From positions 115,383 through 179,382 of the forward strand of contig VXBM01000044.1 in the NCBI GenBank assembly GCA_013400155.1: a stretch of 64,000 nucleotides of DNA, read 5' to 3'. This DNA comes from Helopsaltes ochotensis. Taxonomy: Eukaryota; Chordata; Aves; Passeriformes; Locustellidae. The first letter of the stretch is position 1. Each line of letters begins with the position of its first letter. The translations under genes and the position numbers were made by a program. Below, one piece after another: positions 27,771-40,900 of the stretch. Below the pieces are notes generated by a model, which saw nothing but the letters and a program-made list of their open reading frames with translations, was not told the DNA's origin and did not search any database.

Positions 27771-29662
27771 TCTCATACATGAAATTTTAATCCTCCTATG
27801 GGAAGCAGCAGCAATAATGGTTTACAGAACTAATGTTTGAAATTATAATTTATAGGTTTTATCTTCATAAGGGGATATATATGTGCCTTAGAGACCTATT
27901 AGCTGCTGCTGGTATTATTGGACATCTTTTGTATCTTCAATATGAAGAGAAATAGCTGCAATGATTGTTTTACTAAAGAACAAAAGAAAAAAAATTGAAA
28001 TTAATAGGAAGCAAACAGTCAAATAATAATGATACAGCAGAGTTGTTGGTTGTTTGATTTTTTTCATTGTTTGTTTTACTTTCTCAGAACAAGAGTTTAG
28101 ACTGAATTTTTAAGTATATATTTTTAAACATTTCCTTGTTCCATCATAATTGATCTTTAGATCTGCCAGAAAGCTATGCCTACTAAAAGCACATGACAAG
28201 CCATTTGGGTATAAGATTATCTTTATGAATAAGTGATGCCATACTGTAACTTGTTATACAGCAACTGCATAAAGTTAAAGCCAAGCATATGTCAGTATTC
28301 TAACAATTAACTGGCTAAGCCTCACCTGACTGATGGGAAAGGTACTTAGTTGTTTGCATATATTACTGTATTTGCTGAACATGGGATAAAAAAGTTGGGT
28401 TATAATTAAACCATTTGTGTATGTTTAGTAAGCTCATGTTACAATATGATATATTGCTGCCTTGATGAAATTCCTGATAGACTTCAGTAGCTCCAGTTCA
28501 CCTGAGCTACTAATTTAAAGGAAGTGTCTCTCCAGGATGCTTTCTCTGCGTTAACACCACAATGTTCAGGAACATCTGTATTCTTGATGATTTTGTTTTG
28601 ATTTTCATTACATAGTTTTGAAAATAATTTCATACTTACATACCTTATCCTCATACAATAAAACTTGTGGTTGTCGAAGCATGTCTCTGTAGCATTCAGA
28701 AAAAGGTCTTGGATCAAATTCTTAGTCATGATGGGACTTTGCAGTTTAGGAGTATGGTTGTATAGTGATAAATGCAGTTTTGAGCAGAAAAAAACCATTG
28801 GATCAGAACTTTTCCATGTTAACCCACGACTCCTAATACAGAGTAGAAAAACATAATTATCCAAATTTTGGAAGTAGAAAACTGGTGTTTTAGGAGTGAA
28901 ATCCAAGTCAGAGATTCATTGAAACATGAAAAATCTACTTTGGCTGTTTGTTCTCTCCTCTTTGCATTGGAAAGCCCATGGCTATGGCGGCTTTTGCAAA
29001 CAGAGGCAGCTGCCAGTGTTCATGATAGTGTGAAATAACCTTTTGCCATACTTCTCTGGAGACATTTCAAGACACACTTGAAACTTGGGGCTGTGGCTCC
29101 CTTGTCTTATGCTGTCATGTTGCAGCGTGTTCACACCTTCCCTATCTCAGATTTTACTACTGGTGTTTTCAGTGCCTCCCAGTGAGGCAGGATACTTTGT
29201 TTTCCCTAAGATCAAAGCCAGGGGAATAAATAATAGCTCTTGGGTCTTGCTCTGGAATAGCTTTGAAGTTTTAGATGATGTGCCTCAGTAATGTGATTGT
29301 GCCTAGAGAAGTATCTCAGCCCATTGAAGACCTCACAGATATCTTAATGATGTCCAGGATTCATGTCTAGGCCAGAGCATGTTTCACTGCCTCTTTCTGC
29401 AAGGAACTTCCTAATGAATAGGTAGTGCATATCTTCTCCCTGCCACCTGTGTTTTTTAAGGTGTACTCAAATACAGAAGTATTGTAGGAATACTGAACAG
29501 TACTGCAGAAAAAGCCAATCATGAGAAAAACAGCTGAAATGGCAGGACTGTTTGATATTCATAAATTATTGTTTGGTTAGTTTTATTATTTTAGGATAAA
29601 TGTCTAATTGATATTTAATGTTCCCAAAAAGAAGTTGATACTTCTTTTTGTTCCGTCAAAAT

Positions 29663-29720
29663 AATCTGATTGACCTAGGTGATAATTGTAGGTCCCTTTC
29701 AACTGAACTATCCTATTCTA
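29663..29720 (+). mobile_element. CR1 3' tail fragment
   Basis: The sequence around GACCTAGGTGATAATTGTAG, GTCCCTTTCAACTGAACTAT and CCTATTCTA resembles the last 50-60 bases of a CR1 3' end, with the usual GGTCCCTTCCAACT block followed by a TATTCTAT tail. There is no body upstream, so it is a very short insertion or relic. Confidence 0.55.
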
Positions 29721-32700
29721 AAATATGTTGTTTCTTTCACCTTCTTTGTATTCCAAGTGAAACCCCCCATGTCCAAATTCATATATTTGATTTTCAGTCA
29801 AATAATTTAAATAATTCTCATTATTTTTATTTCTTTGAATGCCCAGTAGTCTCACGATCTATGAGACTTTTCCACCATATACAGGCATGGAGGATTTTGT
29901 GCAAAATATAGCTACCTAATGTTAAAACTGTTGTTTTCCAGTAAGAGAGAAGTACTTAGCAGGCTTACTTCATTTATGTCACTAATATGTAAATAATTAT
30001 CAGAATGGCAGTCATGAAATAGCCACTTTTATAAGCTGGCATAAATAGACTGGTAAGCATTCAGTACTTAGTTGGGCTGAGTATTTCTGCCTTTTCCTTT
30101 AAAAATCAGGACACATTACTCATTCATGCTACTCAGTATTTTGCAAAGTACAGAATGGCAGCATAGATTTATGATACCACTGGTCAGACACAGAGGGAGG
30201 TTAAACCATAGAGGAAAATAAAATTACAAGTAATTAAATTTACAAGCAGGTTTGCCATCCTCAAAAGATTTAGTGTTTCAGAATGAACCATGATTTAGCC
30301 ACACAACAGAAATGTGATACAGTCTTAGCAGTTTATGGTATAGATATTTTATGTGACGTTTCAATTTATATAATTAAAAATTGAGCACTACTTTTTTAAG
30401 GGTATATAGGATATTCAGCTGAGAACCATACATGGTAAGTAATAAAATAACTGCAATGCAGTACTGTTTGCATTTTTTAAGAACTGAAACATTTCATCAG
30501 GATCATTAATTTCAGGTTATCTCAGGGCTTTATCTTCAGATAAGAGAGCAATACTGTATATAAGTCTTCAAGTTTTTTTCTGAGAACAGACTAGTATCTG
30601 CTATTGCTGTGAATTTCAAATGTTCACAGGACTCTCAGCTATGAGTTTTTTTCCCCTGATACACCTCTATCTACTAACCAGTAAATATGATAAATATAAC
30701 TGTACCATTTCCATCCTGTTCTTAGGAAGGATTCAGTGGTAACAAGATTTTTGGCAAGGTCTTCCCGTTTAATTTCCACAAGCTTAATACATTATCATCA
30801 CCAATGTATTCTTGGAGGAAAAAAGTCTGCATACACAAAATGAAGCTGTTGGGGGAGGAAGGGTGGGCCAGAGGTGTTTGAGCTTTTTTTGATGTTATCA
30901 TTTTTGTTATTGATTATTTTCCTAGTTCATCAGTTTGTGAAATGCAGAAATCTACATTCTTTTAGGCACAATTTCAAATTAGACAAGTTAAGTTGTTTTT
31001 TCAGAATATCCAAATTAAATCTTCAATCTTTGGAAATTGGTTTAAAAGCTGAGTCATATGTGCTTATCAGAATCCGTTGCATGTAAATTGCATTTATCCA
31101 GTTTGTTTAAAAATATACTTTGCATAAGCACGGTGATTGCAGAACTTACTTCATCACAAATCTTAGAGAATCTATAGTTTCTCTGTTTTTATTGATGAGT
31201 TTGAATACTTGGATAGACTATGTTAATTATAAAAAAAGTAATTATGTAGATGCAGCGTATTTAGTCTTCTATTTAGAAACACACATCTGACCTTCAAAGA
31301 GAGAAAAAAATAGTATGCAAGTTTTTCAAAACATTGCTGTAGTTGGGAAAAAATTCAGAAATCTTCATGTATTCTCCGCTGTGTATCTTCACTTATAGTG
31401 GGATTCAGCTTTATTTGCTCTAAGGATTTGGTTTTCTCTTCTCACATTTGAGAGAATGGAGTTGCGGCCAGAATATTAAAACTCGTAAGAATGCTTGCCA
31501 CATATACATAGATACATCTTAAACTTATCTGAATCAATCTGCTTTACCAGGTGGATTTGTGCATCACTTGTGCCTCCTCTAGAAAGTCTCTGTTAGCTGC
31601 TGCCAGTGTAACACACCCAGGTGGTTTTTGGTGCCAATCTGCTATTTAACCCCTGCATGCACTAGCTTTTAACTTGAGGAAACAAACCTGAGGACAACAA
31701 GAGTTGTCCTTAAGAACATCTCCCATTCAGAGAGGCTGAAGTCACACCTACCCCTGAGCACAGGTTTGGTGATGCCGGAGCAAGGAGGAGCAGTGGAGGA
31801 CAAGGAATGAAGGTGCTCTGCCCACCACTGCATGACGTAAATGAGGTCCACAAAGTTGCACTAAGGAATTTTCTTGAAGGGTCAATGTCTAAGGTACTCC
31901 CCTTCAGACTTAACAATTTGGAGTATATCTCTCTAGGAATTATATAATAGAGTCAAGAACAATTTAATGGAAAGAGGCCTCTATGACTGCTGGAATCTGC
32001 ATAAGTATGAATTTGTCAAAACATCTCACTAGATAGTTGTCCTCTATTTAAAGAAAGAAATTCTCAGATAGCCTTGGCTTTTTCACTCTAGCTGTATTTT
32101 TAATCAATTCTGCTGAATTCTTATTCTAATGGAGAATAAGGTGTTCCAGTGAAAATGTTCAGACGCTTTCTAATGTGAACAAGGTTCATGCCTTTTTTAG
32201 AAAGCCTTCTTATAAAAGTAGGCTGTTTTGTTGTATCTTCTCTTAAATATTATTGAAATACTCAGACATTCTTTCATTTTAAGGGTAACAATTGCCATCA
32301 TAGAGCCTTTGTTCAAAGATGGCCTATTTTTGAAATGGAAGATGACATCCACATGGTGATACGTGCAACAATACAATTACCATCAGGCTGAAAAGGAGTT
32401 TTGCACCTTTCTTCACTACAGAATATAAGTTGTAAAGTCAAATCAATGTAATGTAAGGGCATGCAAAATTGGCTGCTTTTATCTACAAAATAGTTTTTTG
32501 CCCCATTTCCCTTAAAAGTCACAATGCACCTTGTGCTGCTTGTGGCCTTTTTTTTTTTGAGCAGTCTAAGAATTGCAGTGGAATGGGTCCAAAGATCAAT
32601 AAAAAAGACCACACACGCTTCTGAGTTGTGAAATGTAGGTGTAATTTATGCAAGAAGAAAAAGTTGAATGTTTGTTTAAGCCCCTCAAGGTTTTTATAAC

Positions 32701-33049
32701 TGAGCAGATGAAAACTTGAAGCAATCAATAAATAATTACTAAAATTTTTCCTGCTTTAAGGAAAATCATATTTTTTATGAGAAGTAGAATTTAACAGTAT
32801 AGAAATGAACTTACACTTTTGTTACAGAAGCAGGTCCAAGTTTCCCAAACCAGTTGATGCATTGCAAAAAAACTACTTTTGCAAAACAATGTTTGCCAAC
32901 CTTACTTAGCTCTCTGTGTTTACATGTATGCTTTAAACAATGCCTTCTTCAGCAAGGTTGGGAACCTTTGCAGTCAAGCAGTTTACATTTGAAATGAGCT
33001 AAAATTACCAGGGAACGCTATACTTCAGTCTGCTTGAGCTTGTGCTACA

Positions 33050-33200
33050 CAGAAATGGTGTTGACTGTGCCGACCCAGCAGTAAATCTAGCATGCAATTA
33101 ATTAGTCTGCTGTCTTTTCCATTTGCATACACACAGACGTACCTGTGCACACCGACAGCCTCAGTGTACTGTCTGTTGGGGAACCTGCAGTAGCTGAACA
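33050..33200. promoter_or_regulatory. Candidate intronic regulatory element (octamer plus homeodomain-type sites)
   Basis: A perfect octamer ATTTGCAT lies at 33121-33128, 15 bases after the homeodomain-type run GCAATTAATTAG at 33094-33105. The surrounding 150 bases are less A+T-rich and contain no repeat I recognise. POU and homeodomain factors often act through such pairs in neural enhancers. This is an inference from motif content; conservation was not tested. Confidence 0.2.
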
Positions 33201-35218
33201 GTAGCTGTCACTTGTTAAGTCCTTGTGTTTGTGCCAAAATTTCCCATGCAATCAAAGATTTTGACCATTGAAATTTTCTGTTACATTTTTAAAAATAATT
33301 TACACTTGGCCTCAATATTGCTCATCTTTCACTTTTTTTTAAATTATGTAGAATGGTGAATGATGGTACTCTCTGAAACGCCATGAACAGCTTCATGCAC
33401 CGTTGCCCATTATCTCCTGTAGTATATATTTATGAGTACGGCCCTGGCTTACATAGATATATACATATATCTGTGTTACAAACTAATCATTGATCATGAT
33501 ACAAATCACTACTGCTAGCTTAGCCACTTCACACACAATTTTTATATAGGAAAAATGTATTAGGCAATTAAACAGAAGTGTAAATGTAGATATTTGCGTT
33601 TATGTTTATAAGGGAATTTTTTTCCAAGGAAGTAGGCTCTTAAGTCATGTTACCGTAACAAATGCTGAAGGCTGCTTTTTCATTCATTGCCACTGAATTT
33701 ATTGTCAGAGCAGTGCAGTCATATCCCATTTCAAGATTACTTAGGTGGCTTGAAAATTAAATCACAGCTCACAAATTCTCTTTTTTCACACATGATTAAT
33801 AATACTGAGTCTAGTTTTAAGTATACTTTGCAAGATATTGCAGTGCAATTAGGTGCATGAAGTATGAAAGATTTAGTAAATAGAAAGTGATTTTCCATAA
33901 ATTAACAATGAATTGAATAAAACAAAATTGCTGTCAATGTATATGGAATTATTTTCAAAATAATTACATTGATTTAAATTTTGTTGAAGTTGGGCAGCAT
34001 GGGGATTTAAAACATCCTCAAATTATTTTTTGCAAGTTCATAAATCTGAAAGGGATCTTCAGGAGCAATTGCTCAGAACTGGAAATATGAGCTCATGCTA
34101 GATTATGTTTTAAAGAAAGAATATATCAAAAGCATGACTTTTTGTGTCTAATCAACTAAGTGATTCTTGCTTGTTTACTTTGAGCTAGATCTCTTATTTC
34201 TGTGCACAGATTTCAATGTTTCTCTAAAAATTTTCTCTGAAAAAGGTCCTCTAAAGATGTCTCTAAGGCTGAAGATAGACAAACTCTACTTCTGTTAGAA
34301 GATGGATTGCATTTGGTATACTTTTAGAGTGAAGATCATAGATTGATTTTAGCAAAATGAAATCTAGTCAACTACAAGAAAACTGCTGTACAAATGGACT
34401 TAAAATCCCTCCGTAGAGACACCTGTATTCATCTAATTTGTACATTTTTATTCAGATGCTCAAGAAAGCTTCATGTAATTTTGTTCCCAATATTGTATAT
34501 AGATAGGTACATCTTCTTCCAAATGAAGATCTGATTTCATAATTTTAATACAGGAAAGTAAGGCCCCCTTGCAAGACTTCAAACATTCATATACCATGTG
34601 TGATAGGTGTATTTGGACCAGGGCTGCAAACTATTGTCTGAGGTGAAACCTTCAGAGTGCACATGGTATAGATACAGCATTAAAGACTTGAATGTATTGG
34701 TCATCTCCTATTGCACTGCATCATTGTTACTAGCATAATGGAAAGTTCTGGATCCTAGTTTGCCTTTGGTTTTTTTTCTCTTTTATTTCCTCTGTTCCTC
34801 TGCTATTTTCTTCAGTTCTCTAGATTTTATTTCCAATATTGACCTGTGAAGGACAAAAATCTTTCTGTATTTCAGAAAAAATAAAGGGTTGTTTATTCAT
34901 ACTGGTAGCAAAAAACCACTACTGGACAAAAATTTTAAAAGCATTTTAATAATATTTCTCTTTCGTAAAAGTTAGTAATTTAAGATAGTGTGGTACAGCT
35001 GAAAGTACAGGGATTTGGGGGAAGAATATTGGATATCTACTGTACAATTTTATTTCTTTCTTTTAAAATATATGATTTTTGATACTGAAACAAAAGTCAG
35101 AAACATATTGATGTCAGATATTACTCAGGTTCATTGTTGTTTCTCAATAGTTCACTTTTTGTTCTTTTTGCTGGCTTTCAGTCTTCCTTACATAAAGCTG
35201 AACATACTGTCAAACAGA

Positions 35219-35478
35219 NNNNNNNNNNNNNNNNNNNNNNNNNNNNNNNNNNNNNNNNNNNNNNNNNNNNNNNNNNNNNNNNNNNNNNNNNNNNNNNNNN
35301 NNNNNNNNNNNNNNNNNNNNNNNNNNNNNNNNNNNNNNNNNNNNNNNNNNNNNNNNNNNNNNNNNNNNNNNNNNNNNNNNNNNNNNNNNNNNNNNNNNNN
35401 NNNNNNNNNNNNNNNNNNNNNNNNNNNNNNNNNNNNNNNNNNNNNNNNNNNNNNNNNNNNNNNNNNNNNNNNNNNNNN
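35219..35478. other. Assembly gap (260 N)
   Basis: A run of N begins 274 bases before the first visible SLIT2 exon and ends 14 bases before it, right at the poly-T part of its acceptor. The sequence before the gap ends CAAACAGA and after it begins with 11 T. Poly-T here probably contributed to the gap. Open frames that run through the N are artefacts. The gap is large enough to hold another 72-nt exon, but nothing shows that it does. Confidence 0.99.
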
Positions 35479-35492
35479 TTTTTTTTTCTTAG

Positions 35493-35564
35493 TGATCTTA
35501 GTGAAAATCAGATTCAAGCAATACCAAGGAAGGCATTCCGAGGAGCAGTAGACATAAAAAATCT
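35493..35564 (+). CDS. SLIT2: SLIT2 exon, D1 leucine-rich repeat (DLSENQIQAIPRKAF)
   Basis: The 72-nt exon encodes one LRR: the last base of a Leu codon, 23 codons reading DLSENQIQAIPRKAF then RGAVDIKN, and the first two bases of the next Leu codon. The acceptor is TTTCTTAG and the donor CT|GTAAGT, a perfect donor. It corresponds to about residues 132-155 of SLIT2 and probably to exon 5 in the mammalian numbering. The LxLxxNxI pattern of an extracellular LRR is clear. Codon use is A+T-rich, with 5 of 23 full codons ending in G or C. The intron after it is 9214 bp and the intron before is interrupted by the assembly gap. The peptide matches human SLIT2 as I remember it. Confidence 0.97.
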
Positions 35565-37330
35565 GTAAGTATTTTCTTCCTTCCATGTATTCTGATGATA
35601 ATGCTTTGTTGATACAATGCTCTTTTTTTGTATCAGTTCTCTTTTTTCTAAGAGCTGTTATAGCTGCTTAACGAATATCTGCATAAAACTGATATTTATC
35701 ATTTGCTTTGGCAAAATACTTTAACATATCTGAAACATCCTTAAATTCCCTTATGGAAATGTAAACATTGAAATAGAGTTGAAGACTACATGACATTGTA
35801 ACTATTAGTTCATGGAACCGGAGTTTAATATTTGAATGTCAGGCAATTCGAAACATTTTATGGTTCCATGTGGAAAAAATAATTTTGCCTTGGTTTTAAA
35901 AGTTTGCCTTTTGTTTGCTTGCATAAAAGAAAGAAAAGTCATTCTATTATCCAGTTTTGCAAGCATATGTTTTTATACTTGTGTGGCTAATTTTTTTTGC
36001 TCAGTTTTCTTCTGTCTTTTCTGAAAGAAAGGTACTTTCCTGGAGATAGTGACTTTGAAGTTAATGGGCGGGTTTTGAATTCTTATGTTTTGTAAATGTG
36101 GAAATATGTGAGTTTCAAGACAATGCAAAGCAGTGACTTTTCAACTTTCTGTTCAGAGTGGTAAGTCAGTTAAGTGGATTGAACAAGATGAACAACCAGA
36201 AGACTGTGATGAACTTCTGTAGTAGGAAACAATAGGTCATGCTCTCAAAAGCTATAACCCCTGCAGTAAGCTAAGGACTTATCACTTACAAACAACCAAC
36301 AGAGACAGAGGACATACAGTAGTGGGTTTCAGAAAGACACTGGAGCTTCCAGCATGATGCAACTGTGAAAAAATATGGTTGCTATCTTATGTGGCATTAA
36401 TAAATATAGGGAAATATTAGGTTATAGAAGGTTTCCATGTAATTCCTGCTGAAATAATTTTTATTACTTGAAGTTGCCAGTGCTAAAATAGAAAGACAAA
36501 CTTTCTAGTTGCGTTGCTTTAAAAACAGGAGTGCTCTGTGATTGCGAAGGGAGAGTTGTGATGTATCTTCAGTAGGAGAGGATGGGACAGGAAGCCCTTT
36601 GCTTTTCTGTCTGCCTGCAATAGAATCAAATTCGTTCTGCTGCCTGCAGCACTGCACACAAATTGGTGAGGAAAATGTCTTTTTGAAGACTTAGCAGAAT
36701 GCCCAAGAATTCGGCCTACTACCGTTCTTCCCTGCAGTGAAATTCTATCATGCCTCAGTGGAAAAAATCATGTTCAACTCTGTTGTGTTCTAAAACGTGC
36801 AAGTGCTTGTGATTCTCAAAGTAGCTTTGTTATTTGTTTGTTGGACAGTTTAGGAGTTTTTGTTCAGAACTAGTCCCATCACTATACATGGTCAAAAAGA
36901 GGTTTGGCTACCAGAAGCCTGCATTCTTCTGCATAATCTTTTATATTTGAAAATACATAGCCACAGGAAGGAACTTTGGTAGTAAAAATAGCAGCATCAT
37001 TGAAAATATTCTAGCGGCAAAGCTGTAGTTTAGAATATAGTTGTACTTATATATTGCAAGAAAATTACAGTTCAATCTGCATTAGGATGCTAATCTTTAT
37101 CTGAGATAATTTTTTAATCTTAGTGTGCATTTTTTAAGCTAAGGATTCTGAATTATGTCTGAAGCTTGCAGAAAACAGTAGATCTGCCCTTTAAAGTGCT
37201 TCTCTTTTCAGGAGATAATTTTAAAAAAATCATAAACACTGTAGCATTGCCACAAATTCCAAATCATATCTGTGGCATATTTTTATTCTGATAGGATAAA
37301 TAGTACAGCTATCTCCTCATTAGTTGTCTC

Positions 37331-37378
37331 AGAAAAAAAAAAAAAAGAAAAAAAAAGAAAAGAAAAAAGAAAAAAAAA
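37331..37378 (+). repeat. Purine tract, A-rich with G interruptions
   Basis: This is 48 bases of A and G only, mostly runs of A broken by single G, like a decayed poly-A or (GAAAA)n repeat. No retroposon body is obvious immediately 5' of it. Confidence 0.85.
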
Positions 37379-37689
37379 TTCATCAAACCCCTAATCTGAA
37401 AACTTCATGCTCCATCTAAAATCACTGTGCAGGACGACCAGTGAGTTCATGGGGTGAATTGGGTGGATTCTAGCACAGCATTTATGTTACTGGATTGGGC
37501 TTTTGTGCCTTTCCAGAATCTTTGGTGAGGAGACACAAACCCCAGCCTTCCATCTAGCCTTGGTTATTACTTAGAGAAGAAAGGTGTAGCAAGAATTTTA
37601 CAAGTTGTATTTCATTGTTCAAGGAAATTAAGGAGACAATTGATAAGTGATAGGTATAGGAGGCGTCACTATTCAAAAAGGAATTGAAC

Positions 37690-37990
37690 TGTCTGGCAGG
37701 AGGTTGTAGCCAGGTGTGTGTCAGTCTCTTTGCCAAGTAACAAGTGAGAGGATAAGAGGAAATGCCCCAGAGTAGCACCAAGGGAAGTTTAGATTGGATA
37801 TGAGGAAAAGTTTCTTCACCAAAAATTTTTTTAAGCTTTGGAACAGATTGAGTCTCCATAAATTGGAGGAATTCAAAAACGTGTAGATGTGGCACTAAGA
37901 GACATGATTGAGCAGAGGACTTGGCAGTGTCAGTTGAACTCTATAATCTTAGAGGTCTTTTCCAACCTAAATGATTCTATGAGTCTATGA
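37690..37990 (+). mobile_element. CR1 LINE fragment with 3' end
   Basis: The copy begins near GGCAGGAGGTTGTAGCCAGG, passes AACAAGTGAGAGGATAAGAG, GAGGAAAAGTTTCTTCACC and AGGTCTTTTCCAACCTAAAT, and ends in GATTCTATGAGTCTATGA. These are the landmarks of an avian CR1 3' end on the + strand, including the terminal short repeat. It is 5'-truncated and substituted, with no intact frame. Confidence 0.9.
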
Positions 37991-40900
37991 AGGTGATTAA
38001 CCTAAGGTCCAGGAACCAAATACTTGTCTATCCTTACTAAGAATTGTCATAAACGGAATTCCATATTTGTTCTAGTTTTGGACATTTGTTTCAGAAATAG
38101 CCATATGCTGAGCATAATGTTAAAGATGTATCTCTTCCAAATTCATCTATGATATAGGTGAAGGTACAAAGGGAGAAGAAATCTGTATTACAGCATATTG
38201 TAATCTATATATATGAAAAAAATTGTGTAACAACGGTAATTACACCAGTTTGAGTTTAAATTACTGAGCTTTTTTTTAAACATGGAATGATTGATAACCA
38301 TCTAGAAAAATAGCTCTATTAAGCTGTTTTAAAAGTGGTTAACAAATTTCACAGAAATTGACCTGATAAAATGTTTTATATGAATGGTGAATGGAGACTC
38401 ATCATTCTCTCATTTCCACCAAATACCTTCCTTCTGAATCAGGAGTTGGAATAGTTTGGAAAACATATTATATACTTCTTGGTCTTTTCAAAGTAAAGGG
38501 AATGAGGTGTTAACTTGGATAATCTGAAGGAAAGTGCTTCCTTTAAGGTTGACAATAACACTATAACCCTCTGCAGTATGTTAGCTCTAGAGTCCTCTTG
38601 ATGCTTCGCAGAAGAAGCTGTCTAGTTTCCATAAAATGCATCCATGGTGTTTTCTTTTTGGACATCCTAATATCGCTCACTGCATAAATTCTGTAGAAGA
38701 TAAAAGCAAAATGGGCCAGACATTATGAGAATTGACAACATGGGCAACCTGCCACACCCTTCTAGTAAAAAGAATAACAAACCCTGAGAAACATTTAGGT
38801 CTCACATGTAATTTACATCTACTTGGAATTGCCCAGTTTCCAATTTGTTGTGCCTTTCATCTTACAGCGGAGAAGAGTTTGGCTCTGTCTGTACTCTCAC
38901 CTGAGGCAGTTGTAGGCAGCAATAAGATCCCCCCCTTTCCCTTCTCTCTGAAGGCCAAAAAAACGCAGTTCTTGCAGACCATCCCCAAATGTCACCTGCT
39001 TCTACCCTCTCATTTTGGTGGCCCTGTTTGGACTCTGTCTTCTGCTGGGGAGGCCAACACCAGGTGCCATTTCACAAAATCAGAAGTCATTTCAAAAATG
39101 CCAGTGTCCCTGGCGTCACTCTCCCCAGTGCAGCCCAGTTGTTTGTAAAGTATTAAGTTCTTCAGTAAAAGTGACAAAAAATGAGGGAAGCTTATGTTGT
39201 CATAGCTCTTCAGACTAGAAACCCAGTATCCATTATTTCGGCAGTTCAAATGTAGAAAAGCAAAACAGCTGCAGTGTGTCAAAATCTCAATTTTTCTATT
39301 CAAGGAAGTATTCTTGAATGACTTAAAGAGTAATAATACACAGTATACACTATAGCTACTGATTTGGGACTTGAGAGAAATTAGGATGAAGTCCTGGAAA
39401 TATAAATCTGAAAGTTACCCCTAACTTGCTAATTTTTCAGGGAGAGAAGTATTCACCAAGACATTAGATTCTTCAGAGAACATAGTGGCACCCACTTTTT
39501 AAAGAAATAAACAGACATTATCATGTAAATGGGAAAATAAACACAGATTTTTTAATATCCATGTTAATGGATGTTTTGTAACCCTCCCTGGTGATACAGT
39601 ACTCACATTGGATGTGAAAGAGTCTTTAAATTTTTTCAGACTCAGGAATTTTGTTTGTATTTAAGAAAATGCTTTAGGTGCTCAGAAGGTGAGCTTGAAT
39701 GGGGTTGTTTTTGAAGCTGGTTGAATTAGGAGGAAAAATAACAAATGTAAGGCACTGCTGAAAAAACAATAGTGCCATGCTCTCCTTTTTGAGTAGATTT
39801 TGGCCTTAAGACTTTTCCATTTCAAGTGTGTAAAATTTTATACGATTCCAGTTTTCTCTTTCTCTGTGTAATCAATACTTGGCAGAGGATGGAAAGGAAT
39901 ATACCAACATCATGATGGAATTGTGATGCTAAATATATGCAATCTCAAATGTTACCAAAAATAGTAAGGGCTCATTTTCATCATGTCTTTTGCAAGGATC
40001 TTGTGCCCTGTTTTTCTTGTCATGCTCCTGGTCTTTTTTCAACTACTCTCTCCTTTATGTTCCTTTGGTTCCATTTTTTCCCAGCAAGTGGGGGAGACTG
40101 TAGCTGTCATGCCAGGGGTAAAGGCTGCAGAGCAATGTAGTAGCTTCACACATCAAATTGCCAGGGAAAATGAAGAATTAGTGAAGAGGGAGGCAGTCAC
40201 CAGCATCCAATCATCCTTCCCATTACACTAAGCTTTGTCAAAAACTTTGATTGATATTATTTGTTGTTGCACTTATGCCTCTTTTATGCTGATTGTGAAA
40301 CATTTAAAGCTGCCACTAAAGACATAAATGAATTGTGTATTAATCTTTTTGGCGAATGATTGGACTTTTTTTAATTTGAAAAAGAGATTCCTGCTGAAGA
40401 TGTTCTCATTACTTATTTCTTCTCAGATGATGCATAAAATTCCACTGCAATTGGAAGTATAGTTGTACTATACTATATAGTTGTAACAGTACAAGTGCTG
40501 TTCCAAATGCATTGCTTGTCTAAGATATGCTTAAATAATCTATAATTCAATATTTCTCATGCTTGTTCTCATTGGCAATATCAATTGGACTGCTAGTCCA
40601 TTCAGCCACCCATATTTCAAGTTTACATACAGAAGGATTTTCATGAGGAAACTATGGTGAACTATATTCTGTGTATGCTTAAGATTTTTTATTACAATAA
40701 AAAAATAGCTCTGAAACCATGATGGAAAGAATAGGCACACTTTTCTAGGGCCTCCTAAACCTCTTGTTGCCAAGCAGGTTGGTGACTTTGTGGCTTTTGG
40801 GGGGAAAAAAACCCAACTTGTTCTTGCTGATAGTTAAAATAAATACTATCTTTAAAGTTTTGTTTTCTTTTAAAACGTTATTTCTTATTAATGTGATAAT

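Larger units (their letters stand above)
1..35218 (+). other. SLIT2: SLIT2 intron, 3' part (upstream of first visible exon)
   Basis: This is 35 kb of A+T-rich sequence without any coding exon I could recognise. I looked for the preceding SLIT2 repeat exon (the one containing HLQLFPELLF) and did not find it. The open frames here are short, lack familiar domains and look like chance. Contents I can name are a degenerate CR1 near 1.8-2.2 kb, a CR1 on the minus strand near 25.8-26.1 kb, a short CR1 tail near 29.7 kb, a possible MIR-like fragment near 27.7 kb, and several poly-T, A-rich and AT-rich simple tracts. Modestly G+C-richer unique stretches lie near 11.6-11.8, 12.5-12.9, 15.3-15.5 and 31.7-31.9 kb; I see no gene in them. 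Confidence 0.8.

Noticed and set aside
35161..35218. Acceptor-like GCTGGCTTTCAG just before the gap as start of the previous LRR exon
   Set aside because: The following bases contain a stop in the needed frame and do not resemble the expected LRR.
35015..35568. Long open frames running through the N gap on both strands
   Set aside because: Most of their length is undetermined sequence. Only the last part on the + strand (35493-35564) is coding, as the SLIT2 exon.
38732..39148. 138-residue + strand open frame
   Set aside because: No known motif, no acceptor/donor pair that would join it to SLIT2, and overlapping frames on both strands of similar quality.
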